Of a stretch of 64,000 nt of DNA, positions 20,408-30,961 are shown piece by piece. Numbering within the stretch: the first letter of the stretch is position 1; the number at the start of each line of letters is the position of its first letter. The notes beneath the pieces are model-generated. The model was not told the origin of the DNA, ran no database searches, and worked only from the letters and a program-made list of their open reading frames with translations. Source of the DNA: Phanerodontia chrysosporium. Its lineage: Eukaryota > Basidiomycota > Agaricomycetes > Polyporales > Phanerochaetaceae. Both the position numbers and the translations under genes were made by a program. The stretch covers positions 163,078 to 227,077 of the forward strand of contig MJGA01000039.1 in assembly GCA_001910725.1 (NCBI GenBank), given 5' to 3'.

Positions 20408-23400
20408 CTACGTCGGTGCGCTGCACCCCTTCGAGACGTCCAGCAGTGTCTTGGGGTCGAACTTTCCCCACGTAAAGCTCTTGCTCTCGTGCAGGGCGTG
20501 CAAGGCGCTGTATAGCGGCTCCGCAAACCCTTTTACCACCTTGGCTGCTGCTGCCTTCTGCAAAGCGCTGATTGCTTGCCCGACCGCGATGAGCAGATTG
20601 ACCGCTTCTTGCAATTCTATGTTACGGTCGGGTCGTTGATTGTGAAGGCCGTCAATGAGATCGCGTAATTGCTTCATTGTGGGACCAATCGCGAGCTTAT
20701 CGAGTCTTCCAAGCAGGTTTTCCACTAGGTCCTTGTTGATCCTGAAGAAGTTGACTTGCGAGAGGTGAAGCTGTAGGCACGAGTTGGAGTTTTGTACGTT
20801 GAAAATGGCATGATGCAGTGTGGAATCCTGGGTGATCTTCGGATCGATCCTAGCACGCCATGTGCGGAGTCCCTGTGTTAGTCCACTTGGTTAGTAAAGT
20901 CCATGCGTATACGGGATCGGAACGTACCCATTGTGGCAATCCATGATCATATTGAACATCTAGACCTTCCAGTCCCTTTGTAGCCATAATCTCCTCCAGT
21001 TTGTCTTTGTCTTTCATGAAGGTATCCTCGACCTGCTTCGCCCAATCCGTCCAAAGCTTCTCCTGCCGTCTGTACGTGTAAAGCATGAGCACTGTATAGG
21101 AGTCCACTTGTGAGCGTATGCTGCTTACGTGAAGTTTCCGCACATGCTGTTTAGCTCCTGCCTGTACTTCTCTATGTCATCCAAGAGCTGCCTGAAGTCT
21201 GTGTACAAGTCGTCGCCGTCAAGCTGACAGCGTTCGACACCCTTATCAAACTGCCAGTTGTGCCCATCAGTATCACGATGCTGTGCAGTTGAAACCACGG
21301 TACCTCTCCGGAGAGTGGTCTCAGCTTCGCCTGAAGGTCGCCTAGCAGCCGAAGCAATGCCTCGAGATCAGTTGCGCATCGTACGAGCTGATCTTGCAGT
21401 CTGTCCTCGCGGTTGTTGTCGACGTTCACCTTGGCCCTTTTCAGCCCCTTTTCTTGGTCGTAGAGGAATTCGACGTCTTGAACGAGGAGTTCGAAGCGTT
21501 CTGCAGCATCCCGGGTTTCGACGACCTTCATGCCATCGGACGTGTCGGAAAGCTGGGCGACAGCGGCGCGCAGCTTCAGAAACCTTTCGTACAGGATCTT
21601 GTACCGCATCTGGAATGTCGTGGTCTGGCCGGCCTGCGCGATGTCCTCCCAGACAGCCTGTGCGCCGCGACGGTGTCAGCGCGGACACGACGCAGTGCAA
21701 CTGCAGACAGACATTGAGCGCCCCAGATCCATCTATAGGAGAGCCTTCGAGATCGACGAGGACACTGCCCTTCTTCTGGAGCAGCCCATAGTGCCCGTAC
21801 TCATGGCCGAACCACTGCGACTGACGCCCTGTGCACCCGTCAGCGTCGTCGCTACTCCTGGGATCCATGCATGCGTACCGTTCGTGGTGCCAAAGAGAAA
21901 ACCCTGGACAGTGCCCTCGTCCGCTGCATACCAGACGTGCGTGATGTACTCGCCGGATCCCAAGTCAAAGGCCGTATCCTGTCCAGAAGACTTCCCGCGC
22001 CATGCGCTTGCGTCGCCGTCCTCATAGACGATTTGGAAACCATCGGGGCGGCCTTTGACGCCGCGCGCGACAACGACGCGCTTGATCACCTTTCCGGGCC
22101 TGGTCTTTGCCTTTCCTTCGGTCTCTACCCGTCCTCCGGTACCGTGGGGAGACATTTCAGCCTCGCTGTCTGGGCGCTACGTCAGCTTTGGCCCCCGTAT
22201 CTAGGATCGTTGGCGTCTCGTACCGAAGGGTGTGGCACCGGCGAGCCCGCCGTGCCTCGCTGTATCAATGTGGAAGGCGAGCAGTGCCTTGGGCTCGCGC
22301 CATGAGCTGTCGCCTTGGCAGTCCGCAAGGTACAGACACTAGACAGTGGGGGGTGTCAGTGCAATCCTATCTGCAGCGCATACACCCGGCTCACGTAGTC
22401 CTCGCCGATCCATAGCAGCCCAACACGGCTGTCCTGCTGCTTGTATGGCCCAGAGATCGCGGCGGTGCTCGCGTTCGGCATGGGCTTCACCTCGGTTTCG
22501 ATATTGTGGCTGTCGACGCGGTGAGATGAGATACAAGGCCGACAGAGGTCGACTCACGAGACCCAGTTTCTGTTCGAGCGCCTGTACTCCACGATGGTGC
22601 CGTGCTCATACTGCACATACAGCCTGTGCGTGTCCCCGAGAGAGAGCGATGAGCGAGGATTCTGATTGGGGCTAGATGGCATGCGCACCTGACTCCAGAG
22701 TCTCCATCCCTGACAGCGGCGATAGACAGAGCCTCGGTGCCCGTGGCCGCACACACCGGCTCCTTTGTCTCGTTCCTGCGCCAGAGTTCGAGCGGCGACG
22801 CACCACACAGCAACAGCCGCCTAGGCTCACCAGGAGTCGCTCACGCCTTTGCACTCGCGCAGGGCGCCCTCCGTGTCCTGGTAGTACACGTATATCGTAT
22901 CCGCATCTGGAGGGAATACAACGTGTCACGCTCCGCGTGGCCCACCGCGACCAATGACACGCACCGCGGTTCATGCACGCGCCAAGCCCAGTGTACCTGC
23001 GCACCTCGCGCTGGAGGATAGTGCGCGGGCGGGCGGCGGACTCGCCTTGCTTGGTCCCGTCTCGTGTGATGAGCCTATGCTTGGGTGATCAGCAAGCAGC
23101 GGCGCGCACATTGGAGATCCGGGGCACGTACGACGCGCAGATATGCCCCGCCGCGTTCTGGTAGAAGATGAGTGGATCGCGCCCGCCTGCAGACGCAGTG
23201 GCGGCTGCGATGCTCGTGCCGGGAAGCACGTCGCCCGCGCAGAAGCCCGTGTGCTCCCACCTGTTGTTGCTGTAGAGATACTCGCGCAGCGCACCTGCGG
23301 TGTCCTGGTAGAAGAGCGACCAGCTATGCGCGCCCCACTGGCAACACACGTCAGGTGGGCAGGTGAATGCACAGGTGAACGCGCACGCACAGCAACAGAG

Positions 23401-23733
23401 CACAGGCTGCTGTCCGCGTGGAATTTCCCGCCATCGGTCGCCACCTTCCACTCGGACACGCCCGGGGCGAAGCCTGCGGGGGGTGTCAGTACGCTGGGCA
23501 GAGCAAACCAGCGCGGGAGCGACGCACCGGGCTCCCGGGACGAATCGAGGAAGTCCTGCGTTAGGCCGAGCTCGGCGTGGAAGATCGCGCCCTTGGTTGT
23601 GCTCATCATGTACGCACGCATGTCTCCAAGGCTGGGCCCGGGCATAAGCGTCACGCATTTCTGTGGGGGCGGTCCACCGGTAAGCGGTTGTCTACGAGAG
23701 ACATGGGAAGGAGCGTACCGTGGTCGCGGCCAT
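20408..23733 (-). CDS. Lectin gene B: fucose-lectin propeller, jacalin-like, helical domain
   Basis: Same architecture as gene A but closer to genes C and D. Exon 1 is MAATT (23733-23719); a GTACGC...CCACAG intron leads to an exon beginning KCVTLMPGPSLGDMRAY. Propeller blades follow to about 22170 (LIFYQNAAGHICASY, GLLWIGEDYV). The jacalin-like part is about 22110-21720 (GFQIVYEDG, EYITHVWYAADEGTVQG, SQWFGHEYGH, GSVLVDLEGS). The helical region runs from about 21650 to the TAG at 20408-20410 (LQDQLVRCATDLEALLRLLG, MKQLRDLIDGLHNQ). The coiled, Lys/Glu/Leu-rich segments are typical of long antiparallel helices. No signal peptide is present, so secretion by the classical route is not supported. 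Several internal splice sites are assumed from frame changes and paralogue alignment. Confidence 0.78.
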
Positions 23734-23798
23734 CGCGGACAGGCGAGTGCTGCAGAGAGGAGGAGGTCTAGTGAGGAGATGACTGCCGGCTGTAGGCT

Positions 23799-23808
23799 GT
23801 TATATACC
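23799..23808 (-). promoter_or_regulatory. TATA box of lectin gene B
   Basis: Minus strand GGTATATAAC about 65-75 bases before the ATG at 23733. Confidence 0.55.
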
Positions 23809-24888
23809 AGAAAGCATGTCAGCGGAGAGGGTGCCCCGGCGAGTGCGGACCTGTGAGTCCAAGTACGTGGATGCTGCGTCCGGGATTTCTGCGTTCGTGT
23901 GCCCAAAAACGAGGATCGGGGCAAAGGGCGCACATACCTTTGTCACTGGTAGGCGGGGAAGCGGTTCCGAGTATAGCCGCTACGTAACGGATCTGTGCCA
24001 CTGACCGTGGATATTCGTTGCGGCCGAAAGAGGACACATTGTCTTAGCTTTTACTTTACACCGCAATGCTCAAGTACCGGCCCGTGCTGTTGAGCATGTC
24101 AGTGTACGCCTTCTACGTCCGTGACCTAGCTTACGCGTGCACTGTACGGCAGAATGCTAGTTTATCGAGACAGGCATCGCAATCAGCTCGATGGCCATCT
24201 AGGGTCCAGGTAAGGGTCCAGCATCGGAATTCATTTGAACCTGCCGTACTTCGCGGGCGCAGGGAACGCTGGTACGGAATCTTCAGGCTCCGCTGCAAGA
24301 TAGAGAGAACAGTCCGTGAGCGTTCAGCGTGCTCTAGGAAGCGCTCACGGGCTTGTAGGATCTTAGAGCGTCTGGGTTGAGCCTCGTCTTATAGCTTCCA
24401 CGGCGAGTGCGCGGCGTGGGTCTGCCAAGCCACGACAGCGAAGATTGGGACTAAGGCCTGTTGCAGTGAACTATCACCTTTATACACTGTGCGGCATGTA
24501 CAACGCTCTTGATAGCCATGATCTTCCATGTCAAAACTGAATCTTATACGTAACATGAAGTGTTCTGCCAGGGTCTTCTCGATATCACGAAACGCTGGGG
24601 ACAGGGCAGTCAAGGGTGAACGGGTGAATGTACGTAGCGCATCTGCGTCTTTGCACATCACTGTAGGTGTTCCGACAGCTCTGCGGCTTGTACGTCGGCT
24701 TCGTGCTCTAGCGAACGTCGAGCGCAGCATACTTCAGTGTGAGTAGTCGGCTGGTAGCGTAAGGCGACCATGCGTACCAATAAAACTCTGAGCGTGGGCC
24801 CAGTTTAGCATCGGCAGTTGTTTCCAAGGAATATGTCCCACCTGTATAGCTCGCGGATGGCGGAACCGCTCTTGAGTTCTGATGATAA
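23809..24888. other. Intergenic, lectin genes B to C
   Basis: About 1.1 kb without a recognisable gene. The helical domain expected downstream of gene C is not recognisable here on the minus strand. Confidence 0.45.
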
Positions 24889-26119
24889 TCAGGGGCTAGG
24901 GTCATGCAAGAGCCAGAAATGACCGTGCTCAGACCCGAACCACTGGGATCTGCGACCTGCCTGTGCATCAGCACTGCGACCCAGATCCCCACCATGCGCG
25001 GATATGCCTACCATTGGTGGTGCCAAAGAGCAGCCGCTGCACAGCGCCCTCGTCCGCGGCATACCAGACGTGCGTAATGTACTCGCCGGTGTCCAGCTCG
25101 AAGGTCACCTCCGTGCCGACAGCCTGTCCGCGCCACTCGGTCTCGTCTCCGTTCTCGTAGCGGACCTTGAACCCCTCGACGCGGCCCGGACGCTCCTTGG
25201 CCCCGCCGTCGGGCTGCGCAGCGGACGCGCCCATGGCGGGCGTTGTCGCCGTGGCGTGGGACGCGCCGCGCGCTGGTGCGGTGCCCGACCCGGTCCTGTC
25301 GGGAGCGTGGCCGTTTGCTGTGGTGCTGCTTGCCGACAGGCCGGGAATCTGCACCGCTGGCGACGCGCGGTCGTTCGTGCCAGACGTCGTTGAGCTGCCA
25401 CTAGTCGCGTCGCCCCCTGTAGAACCGTGAGCGCGCTGCGTGCCCGCACCTGGTGTCGGGGCGCCCGTCGTGTCCGGTCCATGGCCACCAGTCGTCGGCG
25501 CGGGAGGGCCCCCGGTGCGCCATGTGCCGGCCGATGGCTGCGCGGGGGCTGTGGGCGGATGTGTGCCTGTGCCCGCCCTGCCATGGCCACCAGCGCCGTG
25601 CCCCGGAGCCTGCCCGCCCGGCGTCTTCGGAGTGGTGGTGCTGCCAGAGCCTCCGCCAGGAGCGGGAGTCTGGTTGTTATGGTGTGGCGGGTGCGTCCCG
25701 GGACTGTGCTGGCCTGTCTGCGTCTTCGCAGTCTCACCGGACCCAGGAGCACCATGGCTGACAGCGCCGGGCGCGGGGGATGATCCGCCGTGGTGTTGCG
25801 CACCCGCACTAAGGCCGTGCCCACCTGCTGCGCTGCCGAGGGAAGGACGTCCGCCTGGTGGAGGAGGGTGCGTGCCGGCGATAGTCGCGCTGTGGTGCCC
25901 GTTCGTGACAGGAGCAGGAGACAGCCCCCCATGATACTGCGTACCTGTACCGATACCATGCTGACCGCCCGCGCCGCCGGCGTGTCCCTGTCCGCCGGCG
26001 GCGGTGGGTGCGTGCCCGCAGCGGTCGGCCCCAGCGTGAGCGTGACGCATTGCTGCCGCGCGACGGTGAGCGGCTGGCCACGAGAGCAACGAGAGAGCGC
26101 GCACCGTGCTCAGAACCAT
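24889..26119 (-). pseudogene. Lectin gene C: truncated paralogue (linker and jacalin-like only)
   Basis: It starts like gene D (MVLST, then a GTGCGC...CGGCAG intron and QCVTLTLGPT) and shares about 150 bp of upstream sequence with it. The propeller is absent: the first exon leads within about 15 codons into a Gly/His/Pro/Thr-rich linker. If intron 1 is spliced as in gene D, the downstream frame does not match the linker; if it is retained, one frame runs open for 383 codons from the ATG through the linker into the jacalin-like domain (GFKVRYENGDETEWRG, EYITHVWYAADEGAVQ). After an intron at about 25008 the last exon ends at a TGA (24889-24891) just after SQWFGSEHGH, so the helical domain is missing too. 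Either a decayed gene or a shortened secondary product. Confidence 0.65.
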
Positions 26120-26182
26120 TTGTGGGGTGGAGGATGCTGAGGAGAGAGGAGAAATTGGCTGAGGAAAAGCGTGCGGCGGACT

Positions 26183-26194
26183 GGCCCGTTATGT
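26183..26194 (-). promoter_or_regulatory. Conserved upstream motif, gene C
   Basis: Minus strand ACATAACGGGCC about 65-75 bases before the ATG, also present upstream of gene D (30951-30961). It occupies the place where genes A, B, E and F have TATA boxes. Confidence 0.4.
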
Positions 26195-26546
26195 GGTCGC
26201 AGACGTGCGAGTGGAGAGCGGTGCCCATGCGACAGCAGCCCTGCGAAACCGAATACGCAGACGCCCTCTGTGATGTATGATTACGAGGCTCGGAGTTCGA
26301 CTCTCGCATGTAGTTTTAGTTTTGAGTGGATTTTCCCCATTATGATGCTGGCTTTGCGTGGATTAATCCGCCGTTGTGGGATCAACGTGCTGCTAATCCA
26401 GCGAACTGAATCTCCTCTATGTGAAGCGACTATCACATCGATCAATGACCGTCTCCAAACGTCGCAAACCAGTAGCACGCCACGAGCGTTGGACGAGAGC
26501 GCAGGGTATATATTCACAACATACATATTGGATAATAAAGTGCATC

Positions 26547-29500
26547 TTACGCGCTGAGATCCTTCGAAACGTCGAGCAGGACCTTGGAGTTGACCGGGCC
26601 CCACACGAAGCTCTTGTTCTTGAGCAGGGCGTCCAGCGCGCCGTGAACGGGCTTCGCGAACTCGCTCGCCACCTTGGCGGCCGCGGCCTTCTCCAGCGCT
26701 GCAATTGCCTGCTTGAGGATCTGGAGCAGATCGGCCGCTTCCTTCAGTGCGGTGTTCTGGTTCGGATGGTGCTGGTGGAGGCCGTCGATGAGGTCGCGCA
26801 GCTTCTGCATCGTGGCGCGGATTTCGAGTGCGTCGAGCACCTTGATGAGGTCCGCCAGCAGGTCGCGGCTGATCTGGAGGAAGGCAACCTGCGACCGCCG
26901 GAACTGCAGGCGCGAGTCGGACTTTTGTGTGCTGGCTATGGCGTGGTGCAATGTGAAGTCGTGGGTGGCCTTCTCGTCGATCTTAGCACGCCAGGCATGA
27001 AGGCCCTATTGTCGTCTATTCGTCGGCAAAATTCACTGGTCTAGGGCATTGAGACGTACCCATTGCTGCGATTCGTAATCATCCTCGAGCTCTGGAGTTT
27101 TCAGTCCCTTGGCGGTCATGATCTCCGTGAGGGTCTGACTGTCCTTTGTGAGGTCGTCGGTCGACTGTGCTACTTGGCCCGCCCAGAACTTCTCATCAAG
27201 CCTGGGCACGCAGCGGATGAAGCGTGAGAAGGAGCACAGCCGCCAGAGCGTCCAGGTACTCACGCGAGGCCGTCCGAGACGCTCTTGAGCTTCTGCCTGT
27301 ACTTTTCCACGTCATCCAAGAGCTCGGCGAAGTCTTTGTACAGCTTTTCGCCATCCAGCTGACATGTCTGAACAGCTGTATCAAACTGCCCATCATGTGG
27401 TCAGCAACAAGATCTGAGGAGTTGTATACCACCGTACCTCTCCAGAGAACGGTCTCAGTTTCGCCAGCAGGTCGCCCAGCAGTTTGAGGACCGTCTTGAG
27501 GTCCTCCCCGCACAGAACAAGCTGGTCTTCCAGCAGAGACTGACGGCGCGCGTTGGCGGTGACCCTCGCCTTCGCACGCGTAGCTTCTTGGTCATGAAGG
27601 AGCTCGACGTCCTGGACGAGAATCTCGAAGCGCTTCGCAGACTCCTGCGTGTCGATGCTCTTCATGCCATCGGACGTGTCCGAAAGCTGCCCTACAGCGT
27701 GACGCAACTCCAGAAACCTTTTGTGCAGAATGTCGTACCGCGTCTTGAACTTCGTGGTCTCGCCCGGAGGCAAAAAGGTCTCCCATTGCGCCTGCGCACC
27801 ACGGCATTGTTAGCTCTCGCGCAGCGTATTGGGGATGTAGACCGACCTTGAGAGCCTTGGGCCCGCCGAGGGGGGAGCCTCCCAGGTCCACAAGGACACT
27901 GCCTCTCTTGTGCAGCAGCCCAAAGTGTCCGTGCTCAAAACCAAACCATTGCGACCGACGGCCTGCACTCTCGTCAGCGCGGTCACAGCCCCTAGGGTGT
28001 ATCCCTACGCACCATTCGTGGTACCAAATAGCAGCCCCTGGACGGTGCCCTCGTCCGCCGCATACCAGATGTGTGTGATGTACTCGTCGGCCTCTAGGTC
28101 GAAGCTCGTCTCCTTCTCGGTGGACTTCCCGTGCCACTCGCTCGCCTGCCCGTCCTCGTAGACGACCCTGAAGCCCTCGATGCGTCCGTTGATGCACATG
28201 CTGACGCGCTTGATGACCTTCCCGGGGCGGGTCTTCGCCGGTCCAGTGGCCTCCGCGGTGGCGCCGCCCGCATCGGCTGTGGGCGTTGGCACGGTGCTTG
28301 TCCCGGTCTTGTCGGGAGCATGCCCGTTTGCCGTGTCGCCGCCCGTCGACGGGGCACGGGTCGTGACCGGTGGCGGAGCGTGGCCGTTCGTGCTTGGGGT
28401 GCCAGTGGCAGGAGCCGAGCCACCACCTGTAGAGCCGAGGCCGCTCGTCGCTCCTGCGCCTGGTGTCTGAGGGCCCTGCTTGCCTGGCCCATGGCCGCCG
28501 GAAGTCGGTGTAGCATGCCCCCCTGGGCCGCTGGTGCCCCTAGGCGTCTGCCCCTGGTGCGGCGGCGAGTGGGTGCCTGGGCCCGTGCCATGGCCGTTGG
28601 TCGCGTGTCCTGGAGCCTGCCCGCCTGGCGTATGTGGACCGGCAGGGCCGCCGTGGCCGGGGGCAGGCGTGTGACCATTCTGAGACGGCTGCTGGGTACT
28701 GGGACCGTGCTGCCCTGTCTGTGTCTTCGGAGGAGCCACACCTGTTGGAGGGACGTGGCCGCCAATACCGGGCGCGGGGGGCGGCCCACCGTTGTGCGGC
28801 GCACCCTTACCCTGCCCGTGCTGAGTGCCCGCACCACCCGCGGAAGGATTACCGCTTGTAGAGGGCGGATCCATGCCTGCCTTGGTCGGGTCATGGTGCC
28901 CCTTCGCGCCCGGCGCCAGAGGCGACACGGAGTGGCGCGGCGGCGGCATCGGCGGTGGCGGGTGCGCACCGGGACCGTGCTGCCCGCCCGTCCCGCCTGT
29001 GGACGGAACACGATGGTTACCCACACCGGGGGCAGGCGACGACTCGCCATGCTGGCCACCCGCTCCCGTGCCGTGCTGCCCTGCGCCTCCGGAGTGTTGC
29101 CCACTTGGTGTGTGTTGTCCGCTCGGTGTGTGTTGCCCACCTGGTGTGTGTTGCCCACCTGGCGTGTGTTGCCCACCTGGTGTGTGTTGTCCACCTGGAG
29201 TATGCTGTCCACCCGGCGTGTGTTGTCCGCTCGATGTGTGCTGGCCGCCGGACGTACCACCGGTCGACGGGGCATGGTGCCCTGCGTCTGCTGTGCCGCC
29301 GTGGTGGGCCCCCGTGCCGTCTAGAACCGGCATCAGCACTGCGCGCACATCCCACACAACGCGGCTGCGGCGTACCAAAGGGCGTGGCACTCGTGGGCCC
29401 GCCGTGCTTCGCCTTGTCGAAGCGGAACGTGAGCAGCGCCTTGGGCGCGTGCCACGTGCTGTCGCCCTGGCAGTGGGCAATGTACAGACGCTGTCACGGC

Positions 29501-30885
29501 GGGGCGTGTCAGCCCAAGCAGAGCCTGCGCGCACCGCACACATGTACGCACATAGTCCTCGCCGATCCACAGGACGCCGACGCGGCTGTCCGGCTGCTGG
29601 TACGGCGCCGCGATGGCGGTGATGCCCGCGTTGGCCATGGGCTTGACCGGCGTCTTGATCTCGTGGCTGGCGATGCACATGAGCGGGGCTCCGGGCTAAC
29701 AGGGAGAAAAACTCACAAGACCCAGCCGCCGTTCGCGAGCCGGTACTCTGCGATGTTGCCCTGCGCGTACTGCGCGTACAGCCTGCACGGGAGCCGGTGG
29801 TGAGCGGACGTCCGGGCGGTTGGTCACAGGCGTATGCGCACCTGACACCGCGGAGCCGTCTCTGACGGCAGCGAGAGCCACCGCCTCGTTGCAGTTCGCC
29901 TCCGAGATCGGCGCCTTCGTCTCGTCCCTGTGGGCCGGCGCGCTCAGCCCCCAAACGCACCCGCACGACCGTCGGCGGCCCGGACTCACCAGGTATTGTC
30001 TGCGGTCCTGCATTCGCGCAGCGCGCCCTCCGAGCTCCTGGTAGAACACGCGCGTCGTCTTCCCGTCTGCGTGCAGCGCTGTCACGTGAGGACCAGGGGC
30101 GACGGGCTCGTGGAAACACGCACCGCGGTCCACACACGCGCCGATCCCCGTCTGCCTGCGCACCTCGCGCCGAGTCAGGTTGACGTGGGGCGCGATGGGC
30201 GCGTCGGGTCTCACACGCTCGGCTTGACGGGCCTGGGTGCCGCCGTTAGCCCACGCAGGGACGAGGGGAGGGACGAGGGGGCGGACGTACGACGCGCAAA
30301 TATGGCCGGCGGTGTTCTGGTAGAAGAGCAGCGGCGGGCGGCCCTCCGCGATCCCGGTGGCGACCGCGATGCTCGTGCCGGGGAGCACGCCGAGCTGGTA
30401 AAAGCCCGTCTTCTTCATCGTGCCGCTGCTGCAGAGGTACTCGCGCAGCGTGCCCTCGGTGTCCTGGTAGAAGAGCGACCAGCTGTGCGCGTCCCACTGG
30501 CGCGGCGCGTCAGTGTGTCGGGGTGAGGCGGGGCAGAGGGAAGGACGCACCGCGACAGCGCACAGGCTTGCTGGCGGCGTGGAAGCCCGCGCCCGTGCCC
30601 GTCGGCAGCCATTCGGCGGTGCGCGGCGTGAAGCCTGCGGAGGGTGTCAGTGCGCGAGCGGGCAGTCGCAGCGCGGGCGGCGCGCACCTGGCTTCAGCGA
30701 CGAGGCGAGGAACTCGCGCGTGAGGCCGAGCTCGGCGTGGAAGATCGAGCCCTGCGTGCTGTTCATGTACGCGCGCATGTCGCCGAGGCTGGGCCCCGGC
30801 GTGAGCGTGACGCATTTCTGCCGCGCAACGGTGAGCTGCTGGTCGCGAGATCGCCGATAGCAACGCGCACCGTGGTCAGAACCAT
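26547..30885 (-). CDS. Lectin gene D: propeller, His/Gly/Pro linker, jacalin-like, helical
   Basis: The largest family member. Exon 1 is MVLTT (30885-30871), a GTGCGC...CGGCAG intron, then KCVTLTPGPSLGDMRAYM. The propeller fills about 30820-29330 (GTSIAVATG, LLFYQNTAGHICASY, QDTEGTLREYLC). A low-complexity linker of about 340 residues follows (about 29300-28270), rich in Gly, His, Pro, Thr and Gln, with tandem GGQHTP units. The jacalin-like domain is about 28250-27900 (GFRVVYEDGQASEWHG, EYITHIWYAADEGTVQG, SQWFGFEHGH). The helical region runs from about 27790 to the TAA at 26547-26549 (VGQLSDTSDGMKSIDT, LDGEKLYKDFAELLDDVEKY, MQKLRDLIDGLHQHHP). The linker and jacalin parts are one open exon to about 28005. 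Role: probably glycan binding; the helical part is of unknown action. Confidence 0.8.
29095..29247 (-). repeat. 18-bp minisatellite encoding GGQHTP units
   Basis: About eight imperfect 18-bp units (plus strand pattern GTGTGTTGCCCACCTGGT) in the linker of gene D. The period is a multiple of 3, so copy number can change without a frameshift. Confidence 0.85.
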
Positions 30886-30950
30886 TGTGGGAGGGGAGTG
30901 CTGAGGAGAGGAGATGGTGTGTCTGAGGAGAGCAGTTGCGGCGTCGACGG

Positions 30951-30961
30951 GCCCGTTATGT
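30951..30961 (-). promoter_or_regulatory. Conserved upstream motif, gene D
   Basis: Minus strand ACATAACGGGC about 66-76 bases before the ATG, shared with gene C. It may be a degenerate TATA element. Confidence 0.4.

Noticed and set aside
25427..25934. Plus-strand ORFs opposite the gene C linker
   Set aside because: Same reason: complement of a low-complexity Gly/Pro linker.
26280..26310. tRNA gene, from a GTTCGACTC B-box-like match
   Set aside because: No acceptor stem pairing, D arm or anticodon arm fits upstream.
28131..29324. 397-codon plus-strand ORF, Arg/Cys/Trp-rich
   Set aside because: Antisense shadow of the gene D linker repeats; open only because of the repeat and GC content.
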